Source: a bacterium (GTDB lineage: Bacteria > Actinomycetota > Acidimicrobiia > Acidimicrobiales > Bin134). From it: DNA of 64,000 nucleotides. Under the pieces are notes generated by a model. The model saw only the letters and a program-made list of their open reading frames with translations, was not told the origin of the DNA and ran no database searches. The stretch is from assembly GCA_026709025.1 (NCBI GenBank), contig JAPOTT010000029.1, positions 1-64,000 on the forward strand, written 5' to 3'. The position numbers and the translations under genes are program-made. Of this stretch, positions 9,789 through 20,460 are shown piece after piece (the stretch's first letter is position 1; each line of letters opens with the position of its first letter).

Positions 9789-10978
9789 TGTCTCCCACCG
9801 ATTTACAGGAACGCTTCGGCCCTCAAGAGGGTTTGAGGCAACGCAGCGACCACAACATAGAGGACGATCAGCCCGATTGGAAGTACGCGCCGTGGATGCA
9901 TATCGACCTTGTGCTAGTAGCAGCCGCTGCGGGGTTGGTGGCTATTGGCATTGGTGCCATCTACAGCACCACGCGTGGCAGAGACCCGCAGAGCTTCAAC
10001 AGCTATTTCCTAGATCGCCAGAGCTTGTTTGTGGTAGCAGGCGGGCTGTTGTTGGTATTTGCTGCTTGGTTTCCTTACGAAGAGCTCACCAAGTTTGCGG
10101 TTGCCATCTATGGCGTAGGCATTCTGGCTCTCATACTGGTGCTAGGGCCTTTTGGTGAGGAGGTAAACGGGGCTAGGTCTTGGTTCCGCATTGGCGATTT
10201 CCAACTTCAGCCCTCAGAGTTTCAAAAACTGGGCTTGATTCTAGCTTTGGCGGTCTTTTTATCTCGTTATGAAGACAAGATGAGTTGGCCCCGGGTGCTG
10301 TTTTCGATAGGCATCGTAGCTTGGCCCGGGTTGTTGGTGATCTTGCAGCCAGATATTGGCACGGGTTTGGTGTTTGTGTTCATCGGTTTTGTGGTGCTGT
10401 TGTTGGGTGGCATTCGTTGGCGGCAGATGATTGGCATTGCGCTGGTAGCGGTTACCTTGGTTACGTTGATGATTAACTCCAACATGTTGGAGGAGTATCA
10501 AACCAACCGACTACGAACCTTCGTGGATCCCTCTAGCGGCATCACCGAGGCTGCTTTCCAACAACGTCAGGCCCAGATAGCCATCGGCAACGGTGGGGTG
10601 AGCGGTAGGGGTTATGGAGAGGGGTCGCAGACACTTAGCGGTTTGGTGCCTCAGCAGCACACCGACTTCATCTTTACTGTGGTGGGTGAGGAGTTCGGCT
10701 TTGTGGGGTCAGCCGTTACCTTAGGGTTGTATGCCATCTTGTTGATGCGTATCTTGCAAGCAGCCCAGCTTGCCAAAGACCGGTTTGGGGCTCTGATATG
10801 TGCCGGGGTGTTTGGAATGATTGTGTTTCAGATGTTTGAGGCTGTGGGGATGACCTTGGGCATCACCCCAATTACCGGCATCCCCCTGCCGTTGGTTTCC
10901 TATGGCGGTTCTTCGGCCATCGCCACGCTGATAGGGCTAGGGTTGGTATTGAACGTGCGTATGCGGCGGTTTGTATAA
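9788..10978 (+). CDS. rodA: RodA, SEDS-family peptidoglycan glycosyltransferase
   Basis: Polymerises lipid II during elongation and pairs with the preceding PBP2. At 396 aa it has about ten membrane segments, with the SEDS features ARSWFRIGDFQLQPSEF, the DFIFTVVGEEFGF loop and the final PLVSYGGSS motif. The ATG shares one base with the mrdA stop (TGATG), a tight coupling. An N-terminal cytosolic stretch of about 37 residues precedes the first membrane helix. FtsW is the paralogue, but the neighbours make RodA the better call. Confidence 0.95.
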   Translation: MSPTDLQERFGPQEGLRQRSDHNIEDDQPDWKYAPWMHIDLVLVAAAAGLVAIGIGAIYSTTRGRDPQSFNSYFLDRQSLFVVAGGLLLVFAAWFPYEELTKFAVAIYGVGILALILVLGPFGEEVNGARSWFRIGDFQLQPSEFQKLGLILALAVFLSRYEDKMSWPRVLFSIGIVAWPGLLVILQPDIGTGLVFVFIGFVVLLLGGIRWRQMIGIALVAVTLVTLMINSNMLEEYQTNRLRTFVDPSSGITEAAFQQRQAQIAIGNGGVSGRGYGEGSQTLSGLVPQQHTDFIFTVVGEEFGFVGSAVTLGLYAILLMRILQAAQLAKDRFGALICAGVFGMIVFQMFEAVGMTLGITPITGIPLPLVSYGGSSAIATLIGLGLVLNVRMRRFV

Positions 10979-11013
10979 GCTTGCTGCGTGAGCCTGTTGT
11001 AGCCTTGCTGCAT

Positions 11014-11047
11014 CAAGCGCTACAGATATTCAAGCGATACAGATATT
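11014..11047. repeat. 17-bp tandem repeat, two copies, in the rodA-radical SAM spacer
   Basis: CAAGCGCTACAGATATT at 11014-11030 is followed immediately by CAAGCGATACAGATATT at 11031-11047, differing at one base. GCTG/CAGC arms at about 11048-11064 could form a weak hairpin just after. No gene is seen in the 125-nt spacer. Confidence 0.75.
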
Positions 11048-11109
11048 GCTGAAGATATAGCAGCCGATATTGAAACGCAACCCGCACCCAAGATGCCAGT
11101 AGATTGGTA

Positions 11110-13125
11110 ATGATGTCGCTTTGGCCTGAATTAGAGCTTGTGTTGCCTGAGGTATCCAAACCAGCGCGCTATATCGGCGGAGAAGGCGGCATGGTGAGGC
11201 CCACGCATCATCGGTCTAAGGTTGCATGGCTGCTTACTTATCCTGATACCTACGAGATAGGCATACCCAATCAGGGGTTGCAGATTCTCTATGAGATCCT
11301 CAACGAGCGTGAAGATGCCGTTGCGGAGCGGGCTTATGCCCCGTGGGTAGATATGGAACAGCAGATGCGGTCTTTAGGGTTGCCGTTATTTTCTGTGGAT
11401 ACCCACATGAGGGCTAGCGATTTTGATGTGCTGGCCTTCAATTTGTCGGCTGAGTTGGTTTACACCAACGTGTTGAACTGCATTGATTTGGCTGGCGCTC
11501 CGGTGCTGGCAGCGGAACGCAGCAGCCAAGATCTGCTCATAGGAGCGGGTGGCCACTGTACGTACAATCCCGAGCCCTTGGCTGATTTTGTGGACTTCTT
11601 TGTGTTGGGCGACGGCGAAGAGGTGGTGTCGGAGATCAACGCTGTAATACGGGATTGGAAACGGGCTGGCAAGCGTTCCCGCCACGAGGTGCTGCGAGCC
11701 CTAGCCACCATTGCGGGCGTTTATGTGCCTTCGTTGTATGAGGTTACCTACGAGGGTGAAGCGTTGGTATCGGTGGTTCCCAAGTTTGACGATGTGCCAG
11801 CGGTGGTGGAAAAGCGCACCATTGCCGACTTAGCAGCTTGGCCCTATCCCAAGAACCAACTGGTGCCCCTTACCGAAGCAGTTCACGACAGGCTCAACGT
11901 GGAGGTGTTTCGGGGTTGCACTAGAGGTTGTCGATTTTGCCAAGCCGGGATGATCACACGGCCGGTGAGGGAACGCCCCGTAGACCAAGTACGCACCATG
12001 ATTGCTGATGGGCTGGCGCGCACTGGCTACGACGAGGTGGCGCTCACCTCGCTTTCTACAGCCGATTTCAGTGGTATTGAAGAGGTGGTGTCTTCGACCA
12101 TAAACGGCTGTGGCGATGCTAGCGCTAGCTCTGTTGTAGGGGGAAACAAAGGTGCTCATGCACAAGGCACTAATCCAGCCCCAGTGGCGGTGTCTTTGCC
12201 TAGCTTGCGTGTGGACGCGTTTACGGTGGGGTTGGCAGCACAGATACAAAAGGCGCGCCGCACCGGGTTGACCTTTGCGCCTGAAGCCGGGTCTTGGCGG
12301 ATGCGCCGGGTAATCAACAAGCTCATCGGCGAAGACGATCTCTATGGTGCCGTGGAGTCAGCCTTTTCGCAGGGCTGGCGGCGCATGAAGCTCTATTTTC
12401 TCACCGGATTGCCCACCGAAACAGATGAGGACACCTTGGCTATCGGCGAATTGGCCCGCAACTGCGTGGAGTTGGGGCGCAAGCACACCCAAAACCCTTC
12501 TGTAACGGTTTCGTTAGGGGGCTTTGTGCCTAAACCCTTCACCCCCTTTCAGTGGTTTGGGCAGAACACGGTTAGCGAACTACAACGCAAGGTGTTCTTG
12601 CTGCGCGACAGCATCAAGCGCAATCGGGGAGTACAGATGAAGTGGCACGACCCCAAAGCCAGCTTGGCAGAGGGCATAGCTAGTAGGGGCGACCGTCGTA
12701 TCGGGCGTGTGATCTATGAGGTGTGGCAACAAGGTGGTACCTTCCAAGAGTGGTCTGAGCATTTTGAATACGATCGCTGGGTGCAAGCCATGGAGCGTCA
12801 CGGCTTGTCGGTGGACTGGTACGTGTACCGGCATCGTACCCAAGATGAGGTGTTGCCGTGGGATCATCTCTCGGCAGGGTTACATAAAGATTTCTTGTGG
12901 CAAGATTGGCGCGATGCGCTTGATGAGGTGGGTTTGGAGGACTGTCGTTGGACACCGTGCTACGACTGTGGGGCATGCACCGGTTACAGCATTGAGCACA
13001 TTGTGGCCTCCGCAGTGCCGCCCGCAGGCGGCAGCCAGGGCACAGGGCCGCCAGCAGTTACCTTTGAGCCTCAATCAGCAGTAGCAGTGCAGCTCGCAGG
13101 AGTAGGTTCCAAGGCTGGTTTGTGA
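11110..13125 (+). CDS. TIGR03960 family radical SAM protein
   Basis: A cytosolic radical SAM enzyme of unknown substrate, widely found beside TIGR03936 proteins and rne. The iron-sulfur cysteines C270, C274 and C277 lie in GCTRGCRFCQAG (CX3CX2C). The N-terminal part resembles a B12-binding-like region (TYEIGIPNQGLQILYEILNE). The TTG at 11104 is possible, but ATG 11110 or 11113 is more likely. Compared with the family a Gly/Ala/Ser-rich insert of roughly 25-30 residues (about 336-365) interrupts the segment before LPSLRVDAF. It overlaps the next gene by 4 nt. Confidence 0.9.
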   Translation: MMSLWPELELVLPEVSKPARYIGGEGGMVRPTHHRSKVAWLLTYPDTYEIGIPNQGLQILYEILNEREDAVAERAYAPWVDMEQQMRSLGLPLFSVDTHMRASDFDVLAFNLSAELVYTNVLNCIDLAGAPVLAAERSSQDLLIGAGGHCTYNPEPLADFVDFFVLGDGEEVVSEINAVIRDWKRAGKRSRHEVLRALATIAGVYVPSLYEVTYEGEALVSVVPKFDDVPAVVEKRTIADLAAWPYPKNQLVPLTEAVHDRLNVEVFRGCTRGCRFCQAGMITRPVRERPVDQVRTMIADGLARTGYDEVALTSLSTADFSGIEEVVSSTINGCGDASASSVVGGNKGAHAQGTNPAPVAVSLPSLRVDAFTVGLAAQIQKARRTGLTFAPEAGSWRMRRVINKLIGEDDLYGAVESAFSQGWRRMKLYFLTGLPTETDEDTLAIGELARNCVELGRKHTQNPSVTVSLGGFVPKPFTPFQWFGQNTVSELQRKVFLLRDSIKRNRGVQMKWHDPKASLAEGIASRGDRRIGRVIYEVWQQGGTFQEWSEHFEYDRWVQAMERHGLSVDWYVYRHRTQDEVLPWDHLSAGLHKDFLWQDWRDALDEVGLEDCRWTPCYDCGACTGYSIEHIVASAVPPAGGSQGTGPPAVTFEPQSAVAVQLAGVGSKAGL

Positions 13126-13853
13126 ATCCCAACGAGGCCCCACGTACCCGTATTCGTGTGGGTTTCAACAAGCTTGGGCCTATTCGCTTTATCAGCCATC
13201 GCGATCTAGCTCGAATTTGGGAGCGAGCGTTGCGCCGCAGCGGCCTGCCGGTAGCCCAAACAGAAGGCTTTTCGCCGCGGGCCAAGTTGCATTTTGGGTT
13301 GGCTTTGGCTACCGGCTACGAATCTGATGCTGAGTACCTAGATGTGGATTTTTCTGTGGCCGATATGGCATCCCACAGCGTGCTAGATGCCCTGCAGGGC
13401 ACCTTGCCTGATGGCATTGGCGTTATTGGCGCTGTTTTGCTGGATCGGAGTTCAACTTCGTTGCAACAGGCCGTTACCTGTTGTGACTGGGACATAGAGC
13501 TTTTGGATGTAGCTAGCGTGGATCTTGGCAAATGGGTGGAACAGGTGCGTGCGGCGGCTACGCTTATGGTTACGCGAGAACGAAAAGGTCAACAGATCAT
13601 CAGCGACTTGGCCCCTCAGGTGCGGGCCTTGGAGGTCGGTGAACCGACCAGCCGGGGGGTTCGCCTCCTAGCAACTTTGGGCACTCAGCCCCGGGCTTGC
13701 CGCCCGACAGAACTTTTGACCGCACAAGAACCGCATTACCGCCCGGTATTGGTTCGGCGAACTCGTCAATGGATTGAGCAGGATGGCGCCCGCTTGGAGC
13801 CGTTAGAGGTTGGCGCAGCCCCTGCTCTGCACACCGGTGCAGGTGTGCAATGA
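13122..13853 (+). CDS. TIGR03936 family (DUF2344) partner of the radical SAM protein
   Basis: A 243-aa soluble protein of unknown function with the family start RIRVGFNKLGPIRFISHRDL and the GFSPRAKLHFGLALATG motif. In many bacteria the domain is fused to or encoded next to the TIGR03960 radical SAM protein; here they are separate genes overlapping by 4 nt (GTG start). The constant link to rne and rplU suggests a role in RNA or ribosome modification, which is inference. Confidence 0.9.
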   Translation: MNPNEAPRTRIRVGFNKLGPIRFISHRDLARIWERALRRSGLPVAQTEGFSPRAKLHFGLALATGYESDAEYLDVDFSVADMASHSVLDALQGTLPDGIGVIGAVLLDRSSTSLQQAVTCCDWDIELLDVASVDLGKWVEQVRAAATLMVTRERKGQQIISDLAPQVRALEVGEPTSRGVRLLATLGTQPRACRPTELLTAQEPHYRPVLVRRTRQWIEQDGARLEPLEVGAAPALHTGAGVQ

Positions 13854-13868
13854 GAAAGGACAAACCCG

Positions 13869-15506
13869 ATGAACGCTCCCAAAATAGGAGAATCCCGTAC
13901 CGCCGCTTCTGATTTAGAGGCTACAAAACCCAAGATTGGCGATTCTCGCCCTGCTCCTGCACAGTCAGCGTCAGCAGTCTCTAAGCCGTCTAGCAACGGG
14001 TCTCGTTCAGGTGCGGACTCTTCAGATGGCCATTCTTCAGCAGGCAACTCTTCAGGGCGCTCGGGCTCTGGTGGTCGGCGCCGTCGTCGTAGGGGCGGGC
14101 GAGGTCGTGGCTCGACAAATCGTGCTGTTAGACCTGTGGAGCATCTGGTTTCAGATGCTCCTGTCAAGCTAGATGAGAAGACTTTGGAGCGTCGCCGTGG
14201 TCGTCGCCGCAAGGGGAGGCCAGTAGGCCGCTACACCATGTTGGTGCAGGTGCGTTCTGGGGCAACGCAGATAGCAGTGTTGGAGGGTCGGGCTCTGATA
14301 GAACATCATATTTCCCGGCCCGCAGATGACATTAGCCAAATACACGGCAACATCTACATGGGTCAGGTGCAAAATGTGCTGCCGGGCATGGAGGCTGCTT
14401 TTGTGGACATCGGTACCCCCAAAAATGCTGTGTTGTATCGCGGTGATTTGGTGTTAGATCCCGAAGATACAGACACCTCAAACGGCACACCCCGAATAGA
14501 GAACTTGTTGGAGCCGCGCCAAACCATCTTGTGTCAGGTTGCTAAAAATCCCATAGCCCACAAAGGTGCTCGGCTTACCCAAGAGGTGTCTTTGCCGGGG
14601 CGCTTTGTTGTGCTTGTTCCTAACTCCCCGACGCATGGCATCTCCAAGCGTTTAGCTGACCGCGAGCGTAAGCGCTTGCGTAAGGTGTTGGATCGCTGCA
14701 AGCCCGAAGAACACGGCATCATCGTTCGCACTGCAGCCGAGAAGATCACAGCCGAGGAGTTAGAGCGCGATGTGCGGCGTTTGGTGAAGCAGTGGGAGCA
14801 GATAGAGGCTTTATCCAAACGGGCTAGGGTGCCTAGTTTGTTGTACCGCGAGCCAGACATGGCCGTGCGAGTGGTGCGTGAGGAGTTCAACCAGGATTTT
14901 CGTTCGGTGCTGATAGACGACGAGCGTTTGTATGATGAAATACACGACTACGTATCTAGCGTGGCACCAGAGTTGTTGGAGCGTCTGGAGTACTACGATG
15001 CCGAAAACGAGCACTTGAGCTTGTTGGAGCGTCACCACGTACATGAGCAGTTCATTAAGGCACTAGATAGAAAGGTGTGGCTGCCCGGGGGTGGCTCGCT
15101 CATCATCGAGAACACCGAGGCGCTTACCGTGATTGATGTGAACACCGGTAAGAACGTGGGTAATCACAGCTTGGAAGAAACCGTGTTTCGCAACAACCTC
15201 GAGGCCGCCATCGAGATACCTCGTCAGCTCAGGTTGCGCGACATTGGTGGCATCATCGTGATCGACTTTGTGGATATGGAGAAGCGGGCAAATCGTGAGG
15301 AGGTTATTAAGGCTTTTAGGGAGTCTTTATCTCGGGATAAAACCCGTACGCAGGTTCTAGAGATTTCAGAATTGGGTTTAGTGGAGATGACCCGCAAGCG
15401 CATTGGTGAGGGACTGCTAGAATCTAGCTCTGTGCAGTGTGAACACTGTGAGGGGCGTGGGTTGGTATTAGATAGCGAACTAGTAAGGAGCACTCGTGGC
15501 GGGTAG
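13869..15506 (+). CDS. rne: Ribonuclease E/G family endoribonuclease
   Basis: Processes rRNA and degrades mRNA. The first 120 or so residues are disordered, with a repeated PKIG[E/D]SR motif, a Ser/Gly-rich run and an Arg-rich patch (GGRRRRRRGG) likely to bind RNA. The S1 domain follows (about 125-215), then the RNase H-like and DNase I-like catalytic region with IENTEALTVIDVNTGKN, where the catalytic Asp residues sit, and a C-terminal Zn-link (CEHC). The rplU start lies inside the last codons. AAAGGA provides a good ribosome site. Confidence 0.95.
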   Translation: MNAPKIGESRTAASDLEATKPKIGDSRPAPAQSASAVSKPSSNGSRSGADSSDGHSSAGNSSGRSGSGGRRRRRRGGRGRGSTNRAVRPVEHLVSDAPVKLDEKTLERRRGRRRKGRPVGRYTMLVQVRSGATQIAVLEGRALIEHHISRPADDISQIHGNIYMGQVQNVLPGMEAAFVDIGTPKNAVLYRGDLVLDPEDTDTSNGTPRIENLLEPRQTILCQVAKNPIAHKGARLTQEVSLPGRFVVLVPNSPTHGISKRLADRERKRLRKVLDRCKPEEHGIIVRTAAEKITAEELERDVRRLVKQWEQIEALSKRARVPSLLYREPDMAVRVVREEFNQDFRSVLIDDERLYDEIHDYVSSVAPELLERLEYYDAENEHLSLLERHHVHEQFIKALDRKVWLPGGGSLIIENTEALTVIDVNTGKNVGNHSLEETVFRNNLEAAIEIPRQLRLRDIGGIIVIDFVDMEKRANREEVIKAFRESLSRDKTRTQVLEISELGLVEMTRKRIGEGLLESSSVQCEHCEGRGLVLDSELVRSTRGG

Positions 15507-15822
15507 CCTTAGCAATGTGTATGCCGTAATTCGTACTGGCGGAAAACAGTATAAGGTACAAGAAGGCCAAACTCTAGATGTGGAGTTGTTAGCCGAGCCC
15601 GGTGCTGAGGTGGAGCTAACCCCGATCATGGTGGTGGATGGGGCGTTGGTGTCTGCTACCCCCACTCAGATAGGCGAAGCCAAGGTAACGGCAACTGTGT
15701 TGGAGTCGGTCAAGGATCGCAAGATTTACGGCTTCACCTACAAGAACAAGAGCAATCAGCGGCGGCGGTGGGGGCATCGTCAGGGTAAGTCCCGCATTCA
15801 GATCACAGCTATCAAGGCTTAG
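15496..15822 (+). CDS. rplU: 50S ribosomal protein L21
   Basis: A 23S rRNA-binding protein of the large subunit. [16 protein letters not shown] is the family N-terminus and the basic [14 protein letters not shown] tract is near the C-terminus. The GTG at 15496 is chosen because AAGGAG at 15485-15490 is well placed; GTG 15517 would give the shorter classical MYAVIRTGG start. It overlaps rne by 11 nt and is followed by rpmA after 11 nt. Confidence 0.96.
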   Translation: MAGSLSNVYAVIRTGGKQYKVQEGQTLDVELLAEPGAEVELTPIMVVDGALVSATPTQIGEAKVTATVLESVKDRKIYGFTYKNKSNQRRRWGHRQGKSRIQITAIKA

Positions 15823-15833
15823 AGGAGCAACAG

Positions 15834-16085
15834 ATGTCTAAGACAAAGGGCGGCGGTTCTACTAGAAACGGTCGCGATTCTAATCCCAAGCGCCTTGGCG
15901 TGAAGGTGTTTGATGGCACAACCGTTACCGCAGGTTCTATCATCGTGCGTCAGCGCGGTACCCGTATTCACCCGGGCGAGAACGTGGGGCGGGGTCGCGA
16001 CGACACCTTATTTGCTACGGCTGATGGTCGGGTGAAGTTTGGGCATCGGCGACGCCGCAAGCTTGTAGACGTAATTGCTCACTGA
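15834..16085 (+). CDS. rpmA: 50S ribosomal protein L27
   Basis: A large-subunit protein near the peptidyl-transferase centre. The [19 protein letters not shown] signature is intact and the 83-aa length is normal. The N-terminus lacks the cleavable extension found in Firmicutes. A purine-rich site (AGAGGAGCAA) precedes the ATG. It completes the conserved rne-rplU-rpmA-obgE order. Confidence 0.97.
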   Translation: MSKTKGGGSTRNGRDSNPKRLGVKVFDGTTVTAGSIIVRQRGTRIHPGENVGRGRDDTLFATADGRVKFGHRRRRKLVDVIAH

Positions 16086-17534
<1,449 letters not shown>

Positions 17535-17546
17535 GCGGGTATAGCA

Positions 17547-18662
17547 GTGCAAGTTGTGGTGAAAATTGGCACCTCTTCGATAACCGAGGCAGACGGCACC
17601 ATCAAGGCTGAGGCCATTGCCAAGCTCACCAGCGAGGTAGCCCAAGCAGTTACTAACGGCCATCAGGTGGTGATTGTGAGCTCTGGTGCTATTGGTGCGG
17701 GCTTGCCTGTGCTGGGCTTACAGCAAAGCTTACCCCAAGACTCAGTGACATTGCAGGCCCTATCTGCGGTGGGTCAAAGCCGTTTGATGGCGTTGTATCA
17801 GCAAGATTTTGACAGCTTTGGGCTAATTTGTGGTCAGGTGCTGTTGGCTCCCCAAGATTTTCTGGAGCGCGCTCGGTATCTACACGCGCAGCGCACCCTG
17901 AACAAGCTGCTGCACTTAGGCGTGGTGCCAATCGTGAACGAAAACGATGCGGTGGCCGATGATGCAATTCGTTGGGGAGACAACGACCGCATTGCTGCGT
18001 TGGTGGCTCATCTGGTGCATGCTGATTTGTTGTTGTTGCTCACCGATACTGCTGGTGTGTATACCGCCGATCCTCGTGTTGAGCCCGATGCTGAGATTGT
18101 GCGGGAGATCAACAACATGAGAATGATGCAAGAGCTAACAGCCAAAGCAGGGGGCGCAGGCACCACTCGGGGTAGTGGCGGTATGGCTTCCAAGCTGGCT
18201 GCGGCCAGCATCGCTAGCTGGTCTGGGGTGCGAACCGTTATTGCATCTGCTGATTATTTGGGGGTGTTGGAAGATGCTGTTGGCGGGCAGCTGGATGTGG
18301 GTACAACGATTGCTCCTCAACCTCAGCGCATAAGCGCTCGTAAGCTGTGGTTAGCTTTTGCGGTGCCCCCCAGAGGGGTGATTTGGGTGGATGCCGGGGC
18401 GCAGCGGGCTGTGATGCAACAAGGTGCTTCGCTGCTTGCGGTGGGCATCACCAGCCACGAAGGGCATTTTCAAGCTGGCGATACCGTTGAGGTCCGTGGG
18501 CCAGAAGGTGAGGTTTTTGCGCGTGGCCTCACTGAGGTTTCCGCAACTGAGATGGGCTCTGTGGTGGGGCTGCATTCGAGCGAACTACCCAGTGGGTTGC
18601 CCGACCAAGTTATTCATCGTGATTTCTTGACGGTGCTGTCTCACGCTGAACTATCCGCTTAG
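17547..18662 (+). CDS. proB: Glutamate 5-kinase
   Basis: Catalyses the first step of proline synthesis, glutamate to glutamyl-5-phosphate. It has an amino-acid kinase domain (VVKIGTSSIT at the N-terminus, SSGAIGAG, the NENDAVADD motif near 131-139) plus a C-terminal PUA domain. At 371 aa it matches the ProB-PUA form. GTG start. Its 3' end overlaps the convergent murJ gene by 53 bp. proA lies on the same strand beyond murJ, so the proBA pair is split. Confidence 0.95.
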   Translation: MQVVVKIGTSSITEADGTIKAEAIAKLTSEVAQAVTNGHQVVIVSSGAIGAGLPVLGLQQSLPQDSVTLQALSAVGQSRLMALYQQDFDSFGLICGQVLLAPQDFLERARYLHAQRTLNKLLHLGVVPIVNENDAVADDAIRWGDNDRIAALVAHLVHADLLLLLTDTAGVYTADPRVEPDAEIVREINNMRMMQELTAKAGGAGTTRGSGGMASKLAAASIASWSGVRTVIASADYLGVLEDAVGGQLDVGTTIAPQPQRISARKLWLAFAVPPRGVIWVDAGAQRAVMQQGASLLAVGITSHEGHFQAGDTVEVRGPEGEVFARGLTEVSATEMGSVVGLHSSELPSGLPDQVIHRDFLTVLSHAELSA

Positions 18663-20340
18663 GCAGCGCCAGCAGCTTGTCTAATGTTTGGCCAGTTTCT
18701 TGTGCAGCCACCACATTGCTAGAGCGGGCCACAAACACATAGAACAACCCCACAAACGTCAGCGCGAAGGGTGCAGTAAACAACACCGGTAGCGGTGCCA
18801 AACCCCATACCAGCAGAGCTCCTAACAACCCGGCTGACAACCCTGCTAGCCACAGCTTGTTTTGCATGCACCGCACTGGGTTCTTGGCTGTTGAGTCTGT
18901 ACTAGCTGTTGTAGCTGCCTGTTTAGCGCTTTGTCGGGCCAATTCCCGGCGCAGCACAAAGCCCACTCGTTGGCGCAAGATGGCGTATTCCACCCAAGCT
19001 GCCACAGAGGTTCCCAACGCTAGGCCCACAGCACCGAGGCGTACAGTGTCTTGGGCGCGCAACGCGTCTGCTAGCGGCGTGAGCACTTGCAGATCACCTA
19101 TGCGTTGCACGCTGGCATCTACCACCGCGTAAGAATCCCATGAGAACATCAACAACGTCCCTAGCGCTGCTGCCAAAACAACCCGCACTGTAGCTATACG
19201 CGCCACACCGCTGGTGTCTCCAGCGGCAAAGCACGCGTTTTGCAGCAGGCGCGACCACGCAGTGGGTAACAAACCCAGGCTGTAAGCAGCCAAAATCCAC
19301 CACACTTGTATTGTCTGATCTGCATTGAACTGGCCTCGCTCTAGCAGCGCCCCCACGATAAGTTGGCCCATCACGATGAACGCCACTGCCGAGACCAGCA
19401 CAAAAAAGCTGATGCGCTCCAAACCTGTGTTGAGCCTTCTTAGCAGCGTTTCGGGGTTAGTTTGGGTTCTGGACAACTCTGGCAGGTCGCTAGCGGCCAC
19501 GCTCATGGCAAACAAGCTGATGGGTAAAAAGTAGATCACTTGGGCAAATCCCAAAGCAGCGATGGCCCCACCTGCTAGCAAGCCAGCCAAAATCAAGTCC
19601 ACATAGGCTGAGGCTTGTACCACTCCGCGTCCAGCTAAGGCTGGTCCAAAGCGGCTGAGTACTTGACGCAAGTCTGGTTGTGCAAACTTGCTGTTAATTC
19701 GCAGCTCAGGTATCAGCCGCAACACCGCCGGGAGTTGTATAACAAACTGCAAGGCCCCGCCTAGCACTACCCCCCAAGCGGCCAACCTAGCCACATCTGC
19801 TGCGCGTGTTGCTGGATCTATGTTGTGCCATGCAATCCAAGCTCCCACCATGAACGCCACCTGCGTTATGTTCCAGATAACCGGTGCAGCGTAAGACAAC
19901 AAAAAGCGGCGATGCGCGTTCAACACGCCTAAAGCCCAAGCTGCCAGAACGATAAAGCCCATGCCCGCAAACATCACCCGCACTAACTCCACGGTGAGCT
20001 CTGTGGTATCGGCAGACAAGCGCCACAACAACAAAGACACCAACGGTTCAGCTAGCAGCCACCCAGCCAGCACTATCAGCCCGACTATTACAGACAACAA
20101 GCCCAGCACGGCACCGGCCAGACGGCCTGCATCTGCTCTTCGGTTTTGTGCTAGAAGTTGTGAGTACACAGGTATAAACGAAGCCGACAGCGCTCCTTCG
20201 CCTAAGAGGTTTTGGAGCAGGCGGGGAATTGCAAGCGCGGCTCGGTAGGCATCGCCCACACGCCCTGCGCCGATAAAAGCAGCCACAGCTATTTCGCGGC
20301 CAATGCCAGACAGCCGAGATAAGAGAATCCCCGCTCCCAC
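18610..20340 (-). CDS. murJ: MurJ-like lipid II flippase (MviN family)
   Basis: A membrane protein that moves lipid II to the outer face for peptidoglycan synthesis. It has about 14 hydrophobic segments and the N-terminal signature LLSRLSGIGREIAVAAFIGAG, followed by ALAIPRLLQNLLGEGALSASFIP. The GTG at 20340 is the first canonical start but cuts into helix 1. The same frame stays open back to an ATT at 20410-20412, giving a plausible acidic N-terminus (EEINKHVDEPNEAARPSGR). It is the only minus-strand gene in this block, lies between proB and proA, and overlaps proB tail to tail. Confidence 0.9.
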   Translation of the reverse strand: MGAGILLSRLSGIGREIAVAAFIGAGRVGDAYRAALAIPRLLQNLLGEGALSASFIPVYSQLLAQNRRADAGRLAGAVLGLLSVIVGLIVLAGWLLAEPLVSLLLWRLSADTTELTVELVRVMFAGMGFIVLAAWALGVLNAHRRFLLSYAAPVIWNITQVAFMVGAWIAWHNIDPATRAADVARLAAWGVVLGGALQFVIQLPAVLRLIPELRINSKFAQPDLRQVLSRFGPALAGRGVVQASAYVDLILAGLLAGGAIAALGFAQVIYFLPISLFAMSVAASDLPELSRTQTNPETLLRRLNTGLERISFFVLVSAVAFIVMGQLIVGALLERGQFNADQTIQVWWILAAYSLGLLPTAWSRLLQNACFAAGDTSGVARIATVRVVLAAALGTLLMFSWDSYAVVDASVQRIGDLQVLTPLADALRAQDTVRLGAVGLALGTSVAAWVEYAILRQRVGFVLRRELARQSAKQAATTASTDSTAKNPVRCMQNKLWLAGLSAGLLGALLVWGLAPLPVLFTAPFALTFVGLFYVFVARSSNVVAAQETGQTLDKLLALPKRIVQRETAPSRNHDE

Positions 20341-20395
20341 TAAAATGGCTGCTCTACCGCTAGGGCGTGCTGCCTCGTTGGGTTCGTCTACGTGC

Positions 20396-20425
20396 TTGTT
20401 AATTTCTTCAATGGTTCAATACGCT
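20396..20425 (+). promoter_or_regulatory. Candidate promoter for proA
   Basis: TTGTTA at 20396-20401 and TACGCT at 20420-20425 are separated by 18 nt, a reasonable -35/-10 pair of the TAnnnT type, about 35 nt before the proA ATG. The region is the divergent spacer between murJ and proA. Confidence 0.35.
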
Positions 20426-20460
20426 AGTTGAGCAGAGCCCTATTCGGCTACGGTTAGTAC

